A stretch of 64,000 nucleotides of DNA from contig NC_134414.1 of the NCBI RefSeq assembly GCF_030867145.1, forward strand, positions 62,345,397 through 62,409,396, read 5' to 3'. The notes under the pieces are model-generated. The model saw only the letters and a program-made list of their open reading frames with translations, did not search any database and had not been told where the DNA came from. Both the position numbers and the translations under genes were made by a program. Positions 1-15,200 of the stretch are shown one piece after another (position 1 is the first letter of the stretch; each line of letters begins with the position of its first letter). The DNA is from Opisthocomus hoazin. Taxonomy: Eukaryota > Chordata > Aves > Opisthocomiformes > Opisthocomidae.

Positions 1-159
1 TTCATATTCAAAGCAAAACCACTGTAAATCAGTATTCCCTCTACCGGAGCACTTCCTGGCCCTCAAAATGCAACAGATGAGATTATCTATCACTGTGAGC
101 ACAACTTCTCCAGTATTATTAGTAATTCTGTAATCTTCAAACAAAATGTACTGTCTTAC

Positions 160-251
160 CTAAAAGGATCATGAAAATCCAGGTCAATATGAAGGCCATT
201 TAGAAATAAACGTGCTTCTCCAGGTTGGATTCCAAGTATTTCATGAAAATG
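160..251 (-). CDS. UGGT2: UGGT2 exon 11
   Basis: This 92-bp exon encodes residues 365-394, [19 protein letters not shown] then [11 protein letters not shown]. The GxQPGxARLFxNGL motif is a UGGT hallmark. Acceptor ACTTTTTAG, donor GTAAGACA, leaving phase 2. The gene continues beyond the left edge of the window. Confidence 0.94.
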
Positions 252-3200
252 CTAAAAAGTAAAAAGTACTGTTAACTTATTTAGGTATACGTCAACACCA
301 ACACACACATATAAATACATACATACATACATATATATATATTAAAAACTTCAAGTAATTCTGCAAAACAGGCACATCAAATCTTGTCCACATAAAGTCT
401 TCTTTTAGCTGAGTGTTGTTGGTAGAACTATTGACAACATACATTTATGAGTGCTATTTAACACACTTTCAATGTACAAATACAAATGAAAATAGCTAAT
501 AATTCCCCCCTAAACAACCTACAGTGTCCCTGCCTGTACGAGGTAGAGACAAGGACACAATCTCAGTGTCTGGCAAGAGAAAGTGAAAATACACATACAT
601 ACAGAAATGCACCCTGTAAGTTTTTGAAAAATTACTCCTACATATCCATTCAACAAAGGGAGACCTTACATGTGTCCTTCAGACCTCCACTTGAAACTGG
701 TTTTCTCAAGAACTTTACATGTTTCACAATTCAAAAAAATGTGTAGTTGCAATTCTTACAGGGAATTAGGAAAGACAGACTAGAAACACATAATCTTGTC
801 TAACAAAGAGACCATGGAGAAAACATAGATCAGAAGGGGATAGCATCGCCTATCCTTGCTTTGCAAAGAAGAAAAAAAATCCGTAATAAACAAGTACAAG
901 AGGAAGGAAGCATTTATGGAGTAAAGTATGCCTTATCATTTTATTTCAGAGAGCGGTGAGGCACCACACTGTTCAATCTAGGGTGGCTGTAGCAAGATAA
1001 ATCACAGGAGCAACAGCAGTAGTTTATTCCAACTCACCCCATGAGGAGCAGTCAGATTTCCATATCAGTCTTAATTCCCAACAGAGGAATGGAAAGCACG
1101 AAAAATATGCAGAAAAAAAGCAAGGTGAGAAAGATATATTTTTCCTCATTTTTAGCTCCCACTTGCTGAACAAAATAATTGTGAACAAAAAACGCACTGT
1201 GAACAAAAGCACACTTAGAGCAAGCAACTCAGGCTGCATATATAACTCCACTTATAAGCCTGTCACTGAACAAATGAGAGAAAAAATGGGAAAACATTGA
1301 AAGCGATATTATTTCTTTTAAGTAATGTGGTTACTTTCACACAGTTAAATCTAAGTAAACTCAAAACTAACTGGTTTGTCGCATGATAACTCCACATAAA
1401 TGAGACAACAGTGCACTTGAAACTCCTCATATTCCAACAGATCTGCGTATTACTCATCATTCATTGAAAAGGTACCATATTCCTTAGTACACATAAACAT
1501 TTCCACAAGCCAAAGCAGAACGGGAATATGTAATGGCACCTAATATCAATGTATGAAAGGTAGGGCTCTCCATACAGCAAAAATGTAGCTGTGATAAGCC
1601 TGAGCCTAACACACAAAGAATTTTTATGTAAGTCCAAAACCTGTTCTTGACCTTGAAAAACAGCTTTTGAAACTCGTAATTTTAATTTATTCTAATGGCA
1701 TAACCTGAACTTTGTAGTGCTTTCATTGCTTTTTTGTATGTATATTTACAAAAGAGCAATAAATACTTATGTTTGTTATAAGGTATCTAAATACATATAT
1801 TCAAACTCAGATATAATATGAAGAATACGGTGGATTTGAGGGGGGGACTGCATCACACTAATGCTAAAAAATAAGCAGAAAGCCTTCTTTTTTTTAATTG
1901 ATAGTCATTATCTTTCATGAAAATTTTAGTAGGCACCTAAAAAATGGATGTGGGCCTTCCAAAAATGAGGAGCCTAAATGCATGGCAGTAAGTTTCCCAT
2001 GGTCAGACACGGGAAAAAAGAATGGGATAATTTGATTACTTTTCTAATTTATAAAACTTACTTTATTCCCAGTCATATCTTCATCTAAATTACAGAAATG
2101 TTTTTTTTGGCATGTCCCAAAACTTGGTACAGAAGAGGAAGAATTTCCAACTTCTCTATAACTAACTGCTGCTGGCCCAAGTTCAGGATTTCATATTTAT
2201 CTTTGTTAAACCTCATGCAACCATTAAACAAAAACTAGAAGCAGCAGTTGGAGTCTGACACTTACATTTTTTCTACCACAGCTTCACACAGAATTACATG
2301 CCCTCCCAAGCTCTCTTTCTACACATCCCTTCCAAGCAGCCAAAACTCATCGATGCCTGACAATGCCGAGTGCCCTTGCAGCAGGTGAAATTTCTTATCA
2401 TTTTACCTACACAGAGTTTGATCCCACGACACAAGCAAAATGGGCAGGAGGGACAAAAGAAAACAGCCAGGCATACAGTGAAGAGACTCCTCTACACCAG
2501 GCAGAGAAGGACCCAAGTCCTAGGTATACCCTAAATTTTTCTGTAGTTAGCAAATCCAACTTGGATTACAATTTTAATACCAGCGCTGTGACCGCAGAAA
2601 AATCCCCCTTAGTAACACTGGACTCATGGAGCGGATGATAAATATAAGGAGGATTACAGTCTCCAGAAGTCTTACCAGTATCCTTCAGGGTTCCTGCGCA
2701 GATCTTGTGAGAAAAGCCTGGCAGCTAGAAAAGGCCCTCTCCTTGAAGCACTGACATCAGCATTTGGGATAAGAGATCTCTTACCACTACTGAAAGCTTA
2801 CTGATTATTCCTATAAGCCCAGATACTCACATAAACAGAGATACCGAGAGACTGCAATCGGTTGATGTAGGTCAAAAATCCTAATACTAGCTAGAACGAA
2901 TGCAAGAACAATGACAAAATTATCAGCCACTGCATATTGAAATGGGACTCTAAGGTTTTCAAATCCTTCAGTATAGCAGTAGGAAAAGAACTGAGATGAA
3001 TCAGAGCTGAGACTGATTACATGATTTTGATGCTAGGCATTTGATTGTTCAGAAGAGCATCCATTTGCCTTAACAACTTTGATGGAAGGAGTATTTAGGC
3101 ATCCAAGACTAGAATTTAATGCTGACAATACTCATACAGCATTTTCTTGCAAAACTGTCAGCAAATTATTGCACTGGAAGTTGTGAGCTGTGTTTAATGA

Positions 3201-6200
3201 GATTCTATTTTTTCTTTTATCTATAGTAGTTCTTCGTCTACTTCTTAGTTAGCTATCAATTCATTACATCTAAATCATCACATCTCTTTCAACTTTTAAT
3301 ACCTTTATTTCCTCTCGTTGCATTTCCTATTCAACTTTCATTATTTTGAGAGGGAATCATCCAGTTCCACACAGCATGAGATCATATCTCTCCCGCTGCT
3401 AGATGGATGTACTGCAGTTCAAGAATGCATATGCCAATTTATTGTGCTCTAGCAGCAGTTTTCAGGAAGTTTCCCTACTTCTATTCAACAGAACTTAGCT
3501 TTTAGCTGTCTAAAGGCCTGTAGCCTCAGGTAGGATGTAGTACGAAATTTAAACTTAGTGTGGTAGGTGCCTGAGATCCTCTTTTAGTTAATGTATTTCA
3601 TACAGTCATGGAATTATAGGAGTGATTCAGCTGACCAACCACATCCATGTCCAATGTAATTTGTCTCAGGATAAGACATTCTTGGACTGGAAAGTACCGG
3701 TCAGGCAGAACGGAATGGATGTCCCAGGGGACACATCTGCCAGACCTGCGTGCCTATCTCGGATAGCCTGCAGCGTATCAAATGACATCAGAAACTGAGG
3801 TTTAGGCAATACAGTCACACCCCACAAAACAACCACTGAGCGAGCCACATTGTTTTTGATGTCCATTGACTACATCACCACTGTCATAACGAGTACAGAT
3901 ACCATACAGATGTCATCTTCGTTTCAAACCAAATCTTTATTACTTTTCCTAATACTTTTATTTAGTAGTAATAGCCATTTTAATTCCTGATATACCTTTA
4001 CCTTTTTTAAATTTTTGTGATAAAGGAGTGGTTTTTGATTAAGCAGTCGTTTTTGATTTTTGGGTTAAAAGAGCTGCAACTGGAGAAAGACATTGTAAAG
4101 ACTTCATCAAGAGACATGGAAAGCCCTGATACCAACACTCATATTCTGCAGAAACTGTTATCCTCAGGCCTTTGCTTTGCTTTATCCTGACTGTAGCCCT
4201 AACAACAAAGAAACACAGGCAAATGCATATCTCGGCTGTATACAGAAAACAGTTGAAGCAGGGTGCAGATAATGATTTGCTCCTTTGAGTAAAAACTATG
4301 GCACTTCTCGCTAGCGCAAGAGGTGAGAAACTCCGAACCAAGACAGAAAATATTATAGTTGCCACAAAATCTTCAAATGCAAAGTAGCATCTTAGAATAT
4401 AGCACAGATCAGTTAAAAACACATGAACAATGACTCCTCATGATACAAGGCACACAAGATGCAGTGCATCAAGGATGAAAATAAAAGCACCATCTACCAC
4501 AGACGATGTTCAAAATACCTTGCAAAATAGTTGCATGCGTGATTCTGAGAGTGTGGAAAGCTCCAAGCCAGTACGTGCTGAGCATAATATAAACAGCAGG
4601 CCTAGATTCAACACCAAAGCTCTACAAAAATAAATTGATATCTATTTTGCTTTCACCGCATACAATTTATGACTCAACACAACACTCCGTAAAAACTGTT
4701 TGTCCTTGCTTAATTCTGTAAAAGCAAAAGAGGGAAGGGAAAACCTACCAAGAACAGCAGAAAGTGAAAAATTTGAATTTAGTATTTCCTTGTTATTTAT
4801 TTAGCAAAAGATGTTTAGAACAATTCTCTCTTTTTCTCTGACAGAAACCATTAGTTGCTACACTAATAAAAATCTCCAAAAGCAGTAATATGATAGTAAC
4901 TCAAATGTCCACTGGAAGAAATAAAAACAAACCTTCTGATTTTCTTCTATTTCCTTTCTCATTTTCTTGTCTACAGGCACTCTGGTTAGTGATCTGTAAA
5001 AATAAAACACTGGTATCACTCAACCGCTGTATTTTTAAAAATGCATTAAACAATGTGGAATGTTATTTAATACCATATCCAATGCACTGTATTGAAGAAT
5101 GCTGTAATTAAGACTTAAAAAGTAATGCAGTGTCATAAATATTTTCTTTTCAAAACAAATATTTTGTTTCGCTATTCTAGAAAACTCATGTTTCATATTT
5201 ATGCTAGGTTTTATTGAAGTAGTATTATCAGTATGTTTTTTTTACCACTCTCCATCTTTCCTCTTACTATTTCTGGAAAGTAGCATGTCTTTCATAAAAA
5301 AGTTGTTTGATCATTTAAATAAATGCCGTATTTGTATATTTTAAGTTAATATTACTACCTGCATGTTACTACTCAATGTTACAGCACGGGCAGCCAAGGA
5401 TACAACTTCATGTTTTGGGCAAAGGCAAGAAAAATATGCAAAGAACGACCACTTTAGAATTAGCTGAGGTCAGAAAAGAGGTTTATTATTACTAGGCTAT
5501 CACAAAATACTCCCAGAGGCAAATTAATCTCTCTTTCCATGTTTTAAGAAACCCTAAACTATATGAACCTAAATCTGATTCTCCCAATGAATTCCAAAAT
5601 ACTCTAGCTGCCTACATAAATACGTTTTTTAAAACTATTGTACATGTTTTACAAATCTGTATGGGGCTTTAAGAAAAACTGGAGTCATTTTAAACCTGAA
5701 AATTAACTAAACAAACTGAGAATGATCCTACTAAGCCAACTTCAATATTTATGGGTAATAAAGCAGTTATTTAGTAATATAAATCCTCACCTTCCCCCCA
5801 AAAGAAACTGATTTAGAATAGATCTTGGTAGTAAACTCCACATTTTTCACAGTATGTGAGAAATAAAACATTAAATCAGTTTACACTGAATAGATATTCC
5901 AGCTTTCCAGGCAATCAAAGAGACTATCTGTTAAGTGCAAACAATACGATTTCCAAGCTTTGTTTATAAATATTACACAATCCATCACAGCTAAACACCC
6001 TTTTTCCATTCACCCCCTCTAAATACTCTGGCAGATGATTTCCATAATTGCGATTCCCTTCCGGACCACGTGATGAAAAGGCAATAGAGGATCAAGAAGG
6101 AGCTGTATTTATACCAATCCGTACTTGGTGGGCTCTCCTTGCCTTATAATGAGAGCGCTGTAACTTAAACTGTGAAGTCAAAGACAGCACTAAAAAGCAG

Positions 6201-9200
6201 TCAACATGGTTCAAATATATTATTATCCGTAGCCATTGAAGGATGAGCTTAATAACTTGCTTGATATTCTTCAACTTAGCTAAACAATTTCTTATAAAGC
6301 TTTTATAGTCATACTTCTAGTTACTCTCTATACACATAGAGAATGTAGTAAGTGTATTCAATACTGAGTAAACATATTTTATACTGTACTACTTTCTGTT
6401 TTTACTAGTTTTGAAATAAAAATCGTAGAACACAAAGCAAGAAGCTAAAAACATTTCTGTTGAAAAAGAAACAATGTCGATCAAGATTTTTTGAAAATCT
6501 TGAAAGAAACTTTAAGTACAAGGAAAAGAACATCTGAAGACAAATTTAAATTTGGAAAAATGAAGGAGAAGGATTAGGAAGAAACACTATCAAGGCAGAA
6601 GTCTCAAAAGCTGAGTCGGTAGGATGCTGCTTTTAAGGGACCTTCCACCAGCAATAGACATAATTCAGGAACACTGCAGGACTTTGCCCATTAAAAGAAC
6701 ATCTGTAACTGATGGGAATTATTACCAAAAATTTACTTAGGCAACAAGCAAAACAGCTACTTAACAGAAAGACTCCGTAGCAAGGTGGAAATTAAATGCA
6801 TGGCAGTACTAACAAAACTATTATTTTGAGTTCACAGCAATACTTTTAGAGAGTCCTGAAGTAAAAAATATTTAAGGTGGGAAAATAGTTCTGATTTTTG
6901 TCTTCCTAAACTCAACATGAATAGTAGTAGGCCCTGCAAGCCTGAGAATCAATGCTTCATTCTGCATACACAGATGATAAAAATGGCACAGGTAAAAAGA
7001 AAAGCCTAAATCTTTCCAAATAGATTAGAGTAGTAAGGCAGAAACACAAAAAATTAATGTGAAAATAATAAAAAGTCAGAAAGAAGAAGACAAAGCTGGA
7101 CCAATGTTAGCAAGGAAGTAAAATGCTTATCAGCAAAACTGTTACTGATAGCTGCTTTTGCTAATTAGAAAGCAATACATTAAAGAATCATTAACTTGCT
7201 CCTCTGTCTATGCGCAGCAGCTGATGATGCAGAATTCTAGCAAGATTTTAAGGAGAAAGCATGATGGTCAATTGTTGGGAAGAACATCCTAGGAATATGA
7301 GGTAACAAGTGTAAAAGTACCTGTGAAAGACATTTGTTCATTTTGAGTTCAGTCATTCATTCAATTTGTTCAAAGCTTCACAAAGTCTTATGCACTGTTT
7401 TTCTAAATATTCAGTGCTAAGGACTCACCAAACAGAAACACCTTACTGTCTGGAAGTAAATGGGTACCAATTATCATTACACATGACGTAGGAATGTTCT
7501 TGTATGACCTTAAGGTTGTAGTATTTTCCATCATATAATTTTACACATCTTTATTCTCATCTGGAAGAACATGTAACTATAGAGTACTGCACATCAGGGG
7601 AAAAAAGGAAACTTTTCACATGTTCATAATGTTAACATTCATGAATCATGAATGGATAGCAAAAAACACAGTATTATAATTCTCGTTATTGTATTCTTAA
7701 GTAACAGATATTTATGACATGTACAGAATATATTAAAGATGAAAACTATCCTAGAAAATTAATTATCAAAATGTCGCCATGACATATATCAGTTCTTACA
7801 CTGTCTACATCTGATGACATTTTGTATAATCTACCTCAGATTAACCTTTTGAACTGGAAATACTGAGACACAAAAATGCAGGTTATAAACTAGGAAGTGC
7901 AAGAACTTCCAAATAAATGGTATATTAATTTTTTAGGGTCTAAGGAACCCTTCCATTGTTAAGGAATATATAATATCTACTTTCGTAACTATAGTTCTAA
8001 AATTTTTACACAGCCTTGTTAAACCAAAATTTGCATAATTAAGAAATGGTTTTCATATCTGAACTGTGTGAAATTTAAACAGTTTAAACAAATTTTTATA
8101 TCTAAAGTGATTAAGCAATATCTTTTCATTTCCTGTTTATTCTAGGGGTTTATTTTTCTGAACTAGTATTTTTGACTCTGCAGGTTGTTATTCCAGTATT
8201 AAGCAAATGTATTTTGTGCACTGTTTTTACACAATGCCTTTAATTTAAAAGATTTTAATAAAATTTAATAAAAGATTTTAATAAAATTTGTTGCCAATGC
8301 AGACCTACTAACTTTAAATAATTTAAATATTTGTAAACTCTTATGTTAAGAATAACATGCTAGATTAGCATATTAGAATAAATTATACAGGACAGCAACT
8401 GCAGTTCCCCTTTTAATTATTCTAAAGTCTTCTTATACTTTTACCTATAAAAATAAAATGTTTGAGGAGTAGGTAAATCATGCTCTAATGCCAGAGATAC
8501 ATGGCAGGAGTCGGAGTGGGATGTAACAACATAATGACTTTTTAAATCAATTATTTAAATGCCACCTAAAGTACTACAGACTGACTTTTTTCCTGTCCTT
8601 CAAAGAAAAGAACTGGCCTTGCAGTTCAACGTTATGTGCATTTCCATAACCTTATAATGAAAAGCTGCATTTTCTGATTGCTAATCTAAGTGTAAACTTC
8701 TACCTTACTATTTCATGATAATTATGTTTCAGGCATTTTGAAAGTTATTTTTCTTCCTTGAAACAAGATGTTACAAAGGTAGCTTTTCCATTACAGTGTA
8801 GATTTTCTCTAACAGAATACCAGAGATGACAATGAAATATTATGTGGCAATTAAACAAGAGCTGTAAAATGCAAAAATACACTGAGTTAATAACCCTATT
8901 TAGCATCATGTTGAATTCAGTAATTCAGGCAAATACTGATGATGGGATTACATGAAGAACTTATTAAATACAAAGAAAAGCATTTCTCAATTACAATACA
9001 ATTGGCTTACAGGAAGAGCAATTTTTAATATTAGTACAGAGGAAAATGTTATTCAGTTATTTAATATTTATCTTGATCTTCTGTTAAGTAATCTATTACT
9101 GGATACAGATCTTCCCCAGTGAGAACACTAACATACAGTAGCCAGCGCCCCATCTTATCAGCATGCTGTGCTTACAACTAACGTGGGTGGACCCTCTACA

Positions 9201-12200
9201 AAATAAATGAAATTTTGCCTCTTCCTACTGTGAGTAGATCTGATATTAATTCAACAGAATTTTGCACTCAGGAAAACATAATTCCAGTAGGAGCCTGGAG
9301 GACTAAGTGTAAGTGCCTGAAGGAGCAGGATGCCTTCATGGCATCTCCTGCATTAGGCAGGAAACATTTAAGAGATCAATCATGAGCTCTCCCAGGAGTT
9401 ATTTTCTACTCAATGAAATTATCTGGGATCCATCTAGCATGCTGTAAAACATGAATACCTGACCGCAGGATTTGGATATAAATCTGTGTTACTGTCATTA
9501 AATTAAAACGCAAACTTAAAAACAGTATTTGAAAAACAAGCTTAAGTATCATACCTGGCTCTTATTGGGAAGTTCTGAGCTATGTCTTTCATTACCTTTA
9601 AGGCATCATAAACTGGGGTAGACATAATTCGAGTGGCTGCTTGAAAACTAAGATCTGGGGAAAAAAAAAGAAAATCACTGGAAATACCACTCAACCAATA
9701 CTGCCTACAGTCAGAAAACTATTCCATATACACACTCTCACTATTAACATTTTTTGTTTCAGTTGTTCATTCTAAAAGGTTATGAAGTAGTATTATTAAG
9801 GTCAAAAAGACAGGCACTTAAAAGTTGGAAATACCAAACTCAGGCTTTCCTACAGAATTCTGCTCAGCCAGCTTGAGCATACACATTGTGCATGTAATTT
9901 CTAAGTTTATAAAGCACACTGAAAAAAACAGAGAATTCATCCTGTGGTATTATGCCAGTATCACAGCAGTATCATGCTCAAACCTAGATACACACCAACC
10001 CAGACACCCATAACTGCAGTAAAGAATAAGATCTTTCCAGCTGCAGGACCTTCGCAAGATTTTCAGAGAACAGATCTGTTAAATGTAGAAGGCTGTAGTG
10101 AGCATGGGAGGTGTACAATTTTCAACACTTTGCAGCAATTTCACAGGAAAAGAAAATGGAGGCTTATGAAAGCAATGCAAATCTACTGTCAAATTTCAGT
10201 TCTCCTAAGTGTCTGTCACAATTTTTAAAAGGATCTCATTTTTCTCCCTATGCTTTTTCTCAGAATGAAGTAAATTTGCATATATCCAGACAGTTTATAA
10301 TTCATTTGCCTATCCACTGGAAAAACAACAATGGAACTCAGTTAGTCTTCTCTAAGCACCTAAGTTGGGTGCGACACATCTTGGCACAAGAGACTGAGGA
10401 AAATCCAATTTTGGTAGCTGTAGGGTAAGGCAATAATATACTAGGTGCTTCCGTGTACTTCGGATACAGTCTGCGTAACTACCTTGGCAATGATGCTTTT
10501 TTTCTCATAATCTACTAGTCAAGACAGTTGAGCAGAAACTGAAAGCCTCAAGTTACTCAGTTTGAGGAAACTGGATGCCTCATATAGTAAAACGTACTGG
10601 GCAGAAAGTCATAGAGGATGCTGCCTAGTGGAAATTTGTGCCATCTTTTTGAAGCAATTAAGAATTAAAATTAAAAAAAAAAAGGCTGAAGAAAAGTGAA
10701 CAGCACACATTCCTAGTTCAGTCCAGTAAGGTACACCTTGGCTGGAAAAAAAAGTGAGTCTGAGAGGTGGAATGGTAACTTGATATATCTTAGTACTTTT
10801 ATCAAAATGTATAGAGTCACTGTTTTCAGAAAGAACATTTCAGATCCTTTTCAACAGCCACATAAGCAGTGATCAGGTGAAGCAATACCCAATTGCTGCC
10901 ATTACTACAGATAGTAATGCCTTACCTGCTGTGCACTAGGACACACACTTAAAAACCTTCATAAATTCATAATCATTTCCATTTTGTGCTGAACAGCTAC
11001 AGTACGAATATTCAAATCTCACTGAGGCAAACTGACGTCTTTTTACCTTCTTGGTTATCTCTGCTCAGGGACTGTCACCTACAGACCTTCCCTTTGCGGT
11101 ACTCTAACACAGCTGAGAAAGCAGTGTAGGGCACCTTGGGGAAAAGATGCTCCTGAGCTTAAAGCAGATCTCAAAGTACGCTTTGCAAGCTAATGAAGTA
11201 CTAGAGATCAAGAGGCTGTTCACACAGATAAAAGAGTGAGTTCTTAAAGAGAATACCGCACATCATTTTTCACTATGAATAGTAAACCTAATTACCTACC
11301 TAAAACATAAAAGCACTTGAAACACAACTCTTGAATCGTGTTTAGGGTCATTTACAAACAGAAGTATGCCCTACAGCTGAAGGAGTTTTGGTTAAATTTA
11401 GTTAAATTTTTACTTGGAAGCTAATTAAAGGAAATCAGAGAGTAGCTGAGCCATTAACTCAGCCACTATAATTAGTCACTAAGAATGAACTAAAGAAAAC
11501 ACCCAGTCAGGTCAGGAGTAAGAGTATCAATACAACTGCACCGTACAAAGAGGGGGCTGAAGACCTCCTGTCCAAAAGGGCCCTGAATGTACTTACACAA
11601 GCCAGCATCTGTCTTCCTGGCACTGAACAAACAGCATCCCAATGCTTAACTACTTTCAACACTGCATGAACTGGTTGCTTGGGGAGCAGCACAAATTTCA
11701 TTTTCATCTATATGGCCATGACACTGCAGCAAAGACCACCACTGAACATAGACCTTATACAAGCTTTTGAAGGTAGACACTAAAGGGATCAAAGCTTCAC
11801 AGCTGCTTCTGCTTGAACATCAGTGGAATGGTATTCAATCATGTAAAAAAATTTAACTAGACAAAAAAAGAATTTTCTTTTTATTTGCATGGTAGATTTT
11901 GTGGGAGAACCAAGATACAGTGTTTTTCATTTCAAAATTTTGGACCAAGATAAGTCCTGTAGCTGAAGGGGAGTTCACTGAAAAAGTCTGCAAGGGAACT
12001 ACAATTCTCTCAGATAGCAATGATGTATTTCATCTCGACTCAATAGTCACGTCAAATCAATATTTTTTGCCTGACCTCTCAAAAAAATATCTGAAATTAA
12101 ATTAACATCAAAGACAAAACATCAGGCAGAAAACTGGACAATATAACTTCTGTTTTCAAAATCTGTAAAGCTAATTATGATTCTCCATCTTACAAAATTA

Positions 12201-15200
12201 CTTCAACGCTCCTTCAATTTCTAGCATATAATACTAGGACAATATATCAACACATTCATTTTAAATACTTGACATAATACTGCCTTTTTATGAAACCATA
12301 TGTCTCTTTATAAAAGAAGCTTTTATCATAATGTTGATACATCAACACAACAAAGGAAAATTAAACAGAGTACTGAGTTAATTCAGAAAGATGCAATACA
12401 TACCCTGTAGCTCCCAAACTTTCAGTGGTTCCATGTTGTTAGTAGTTTCAACTAGATGTTTTTTAAACTCTTTGAGGTTATTTTTCAGATCAGGATGCAT
12501 CTGTCTATAATAAAACATTTGTTTCAAAAAAGGCAGAAATCAGTGACATCCACCAATGTCTGCTTTCATTCACAGTACTGCTCATAGCTAATACTGTATC
12601 TTATGGGTAACACACAACAATTAAAACGTTAATTCATTCTTAAAATAAAAATGAGGATTTGGGCTGAGGTGGTTTCTGAGGATTAAAACCCAGTTAATTA
12701 CAAGAAGGAGTTCAACTGTTTTGTAGTGATCTGTCTCAAACCCTGTCACATAAATTTTCATACAATAAATGAACTCAAAGATTAAATAGTATTAACACAC
12801 AACACAGGCAGCTGTATAGTTAGTTTACTACAGCATAATGTATACCTAACTGTATAGTAACTGTACTATAGATTAACTGTAACTGTACACAGAGTTTGTT
12901 GTACTACCTACAAAAGATAGAGGCAAGCCAATGTTGAGAACATCTTTTATAATTTAACAGCACTGACAAAATCAAGCTGTCGAGCACACAAATCACTAGT
13001 CAGACCAGAAGAAAAGCATGGTGCCCAAAAGCTTCACTACTTTTCTGGAAAACATCATTGGACAAAGAAGTTTTGGGAGCAAAGACTTCAGCCCACTACA
13101 AGATACCCTTGAATATCAAACAATCTCCATTATATTTCTAAAAATTCTTGTACTAGAAGTATTGAACAAGAAACAAAAAGTAGCTAAAAGACATCTAAAG
13201 CATTAAGACTAAGTTCTGTAATATTTCATATTTTATTTTAGATATTAAGGAATCTCTCCCTCCTCATCTTCAGCTGTTGGATTACATTAACCATTGTTTT
13301 TTATAGAAAAAGAAGAGTATCACTGAGGAAGACTGTTGTTCTGGAATTAAAATATAGTCCAGGTTCCTCAAAGAAAGCACACTCAGCTGAAAAGGGAAGC
13401 AAACACAGAAAATTCCTTTTTTTCTTACTTGTATCATAGACCTAGAAATGTCAAACGTATTTCATACTCTTAGGACTCCCTCTATGAAGGAACAAACTCT
13501 TAACTAGTTTTGAGCTCTTTAATTACTGTTTTCACTGCCTTCTTTGCAAATTTACCTTGACGATTTTATTTTCTGTTCAGATCTTTGATTCTTCTGTGAA
13601 TGAAAGAGAACTGACAAATAAGACCTAGCCACAAGCTACAACCAAGGTCTATTATTGATGCTTAGTCCCCCATTTCTCTTGCTCACTTACAGTATGGTCA
13701 ATGTAGCCACAAAATCAAGCACATATCAAGCCAATTGAAAAAAGCTATCCTTCTCTGGATACGTATCATGATGTGGGATTGAATTATGTTAATTTGCACT
13801 AATAGTTATATTTCTAAGGTTTTATGTCTTCTGCTTACCTTCATAACCATTTCACAGCTCAGAAAAGTATAGCCTTTGACATGGCTATAACTGAAGGACA
13901 ATTTACAGATTACTGAAACATGTCTTTCATCTCCAGTATGAAAAGAAGAAGAAAATATGAGTCTAGAAACAATGTCAAAAAGTCTGAGTATTTATCTGAC
14001 AGCTTTACAAATTAGTCACAGTGCAATATCAAGAACCTAAGTATAGCTAAACCTAGCACTATCCAAGAGGAAAAAAAGCTCAGCTAAAGATATGACACAA
14101 ACATTTGGTATTAACTGCTGTGAAAGGTTTCTAATACACAGGTGAAACTACAAGGAAGCCCACAGATCTAGGTGCACTTCTATCTCAATGTCTTTACATT
14201 AAAACAAGCAGACAGGGGATGGGCTCTCAAGAATTTAGACAGCATTAGCAGCTCTGAACTCTGAGAAGGCTTCTACCTTTGTGAGAATATCTACAAACAA
14301 GTTTGCTTTTTGCTGTAAATAATAAAAGAGAGAATGCCAGTAGAGAAGACCCACACTCTTGAGTTTCTTTTTGAAGAAAAAAAAACAGGATTTATGATTC
14401 ACTGCATGGATCTGCTACAGGAAAAGGGAAGCACTTTTGGTAACTGCTATCATGAAATGAATCCAGCAGTGGAAGACTGGAAGGAGCCCTTGACAGGGCA
14501 GCATCCAATTTCATCTAACAGATTGTAACTGGAATATAAAAGAGTTCCTGCTAGAACAGAACACAAATTCATGAGCTCCAAAATAAGAAGACATCTATAA
14601 TAAGTACATCTTCCAAGAAATATCACTCCTTAACTCTAAGAGATGAATGACTATCCATCTTAAAAACACCTTATGTAGCTACAACACATGGGTTTGCATT
14701 TTGAAAACCAACATTTTGATTCTAATTATCTGAAAACAGAACTAGCAGCAACAATTTACTGTAGACACAAACATGAAAACATGGCATTCTAAGTTTTTGT
14801 GACTGTTGCCCAGAGGGAATTTTTTACTTTAAAAACAGTTTACTGTATACTTTCTAAGAGAATTAGAAATCTTAAAGCAATGAATTGAAATGAACAGAAT
14901 AAACAACCGTTGCATCTTTACATTCACAAGACATACACAAAAAAAATAATCAGAATTTTCATCAATGGCAAATAATTTCCAACATAAATCTCACTTCCTC
15001 TATAAATTTTTTTTTATTCTTGGTTCAGGTTCCAGAAACAAACACAGAATTTTAATTATAACTTGTATCAACTCACTTTAATTTGCCAAAGAGAAATCCT
15101 TGGATATCACTTTCCTCCTCCTCCTCATTGTCTTCCTCTTCTTTTGTCTCATTTGCTCCTGAACACATAGCACATGTAGAAAATATAAACCAAGAAAATT

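Noticed and set aside
2165-2222. Possible ancient CR1 fragment (ATCTTTGTTAAACCTCATGC)
   Set aside because: It resembles a reverse-complement CR1 segment over only about 40 bp; too short and diverged to call by eye.
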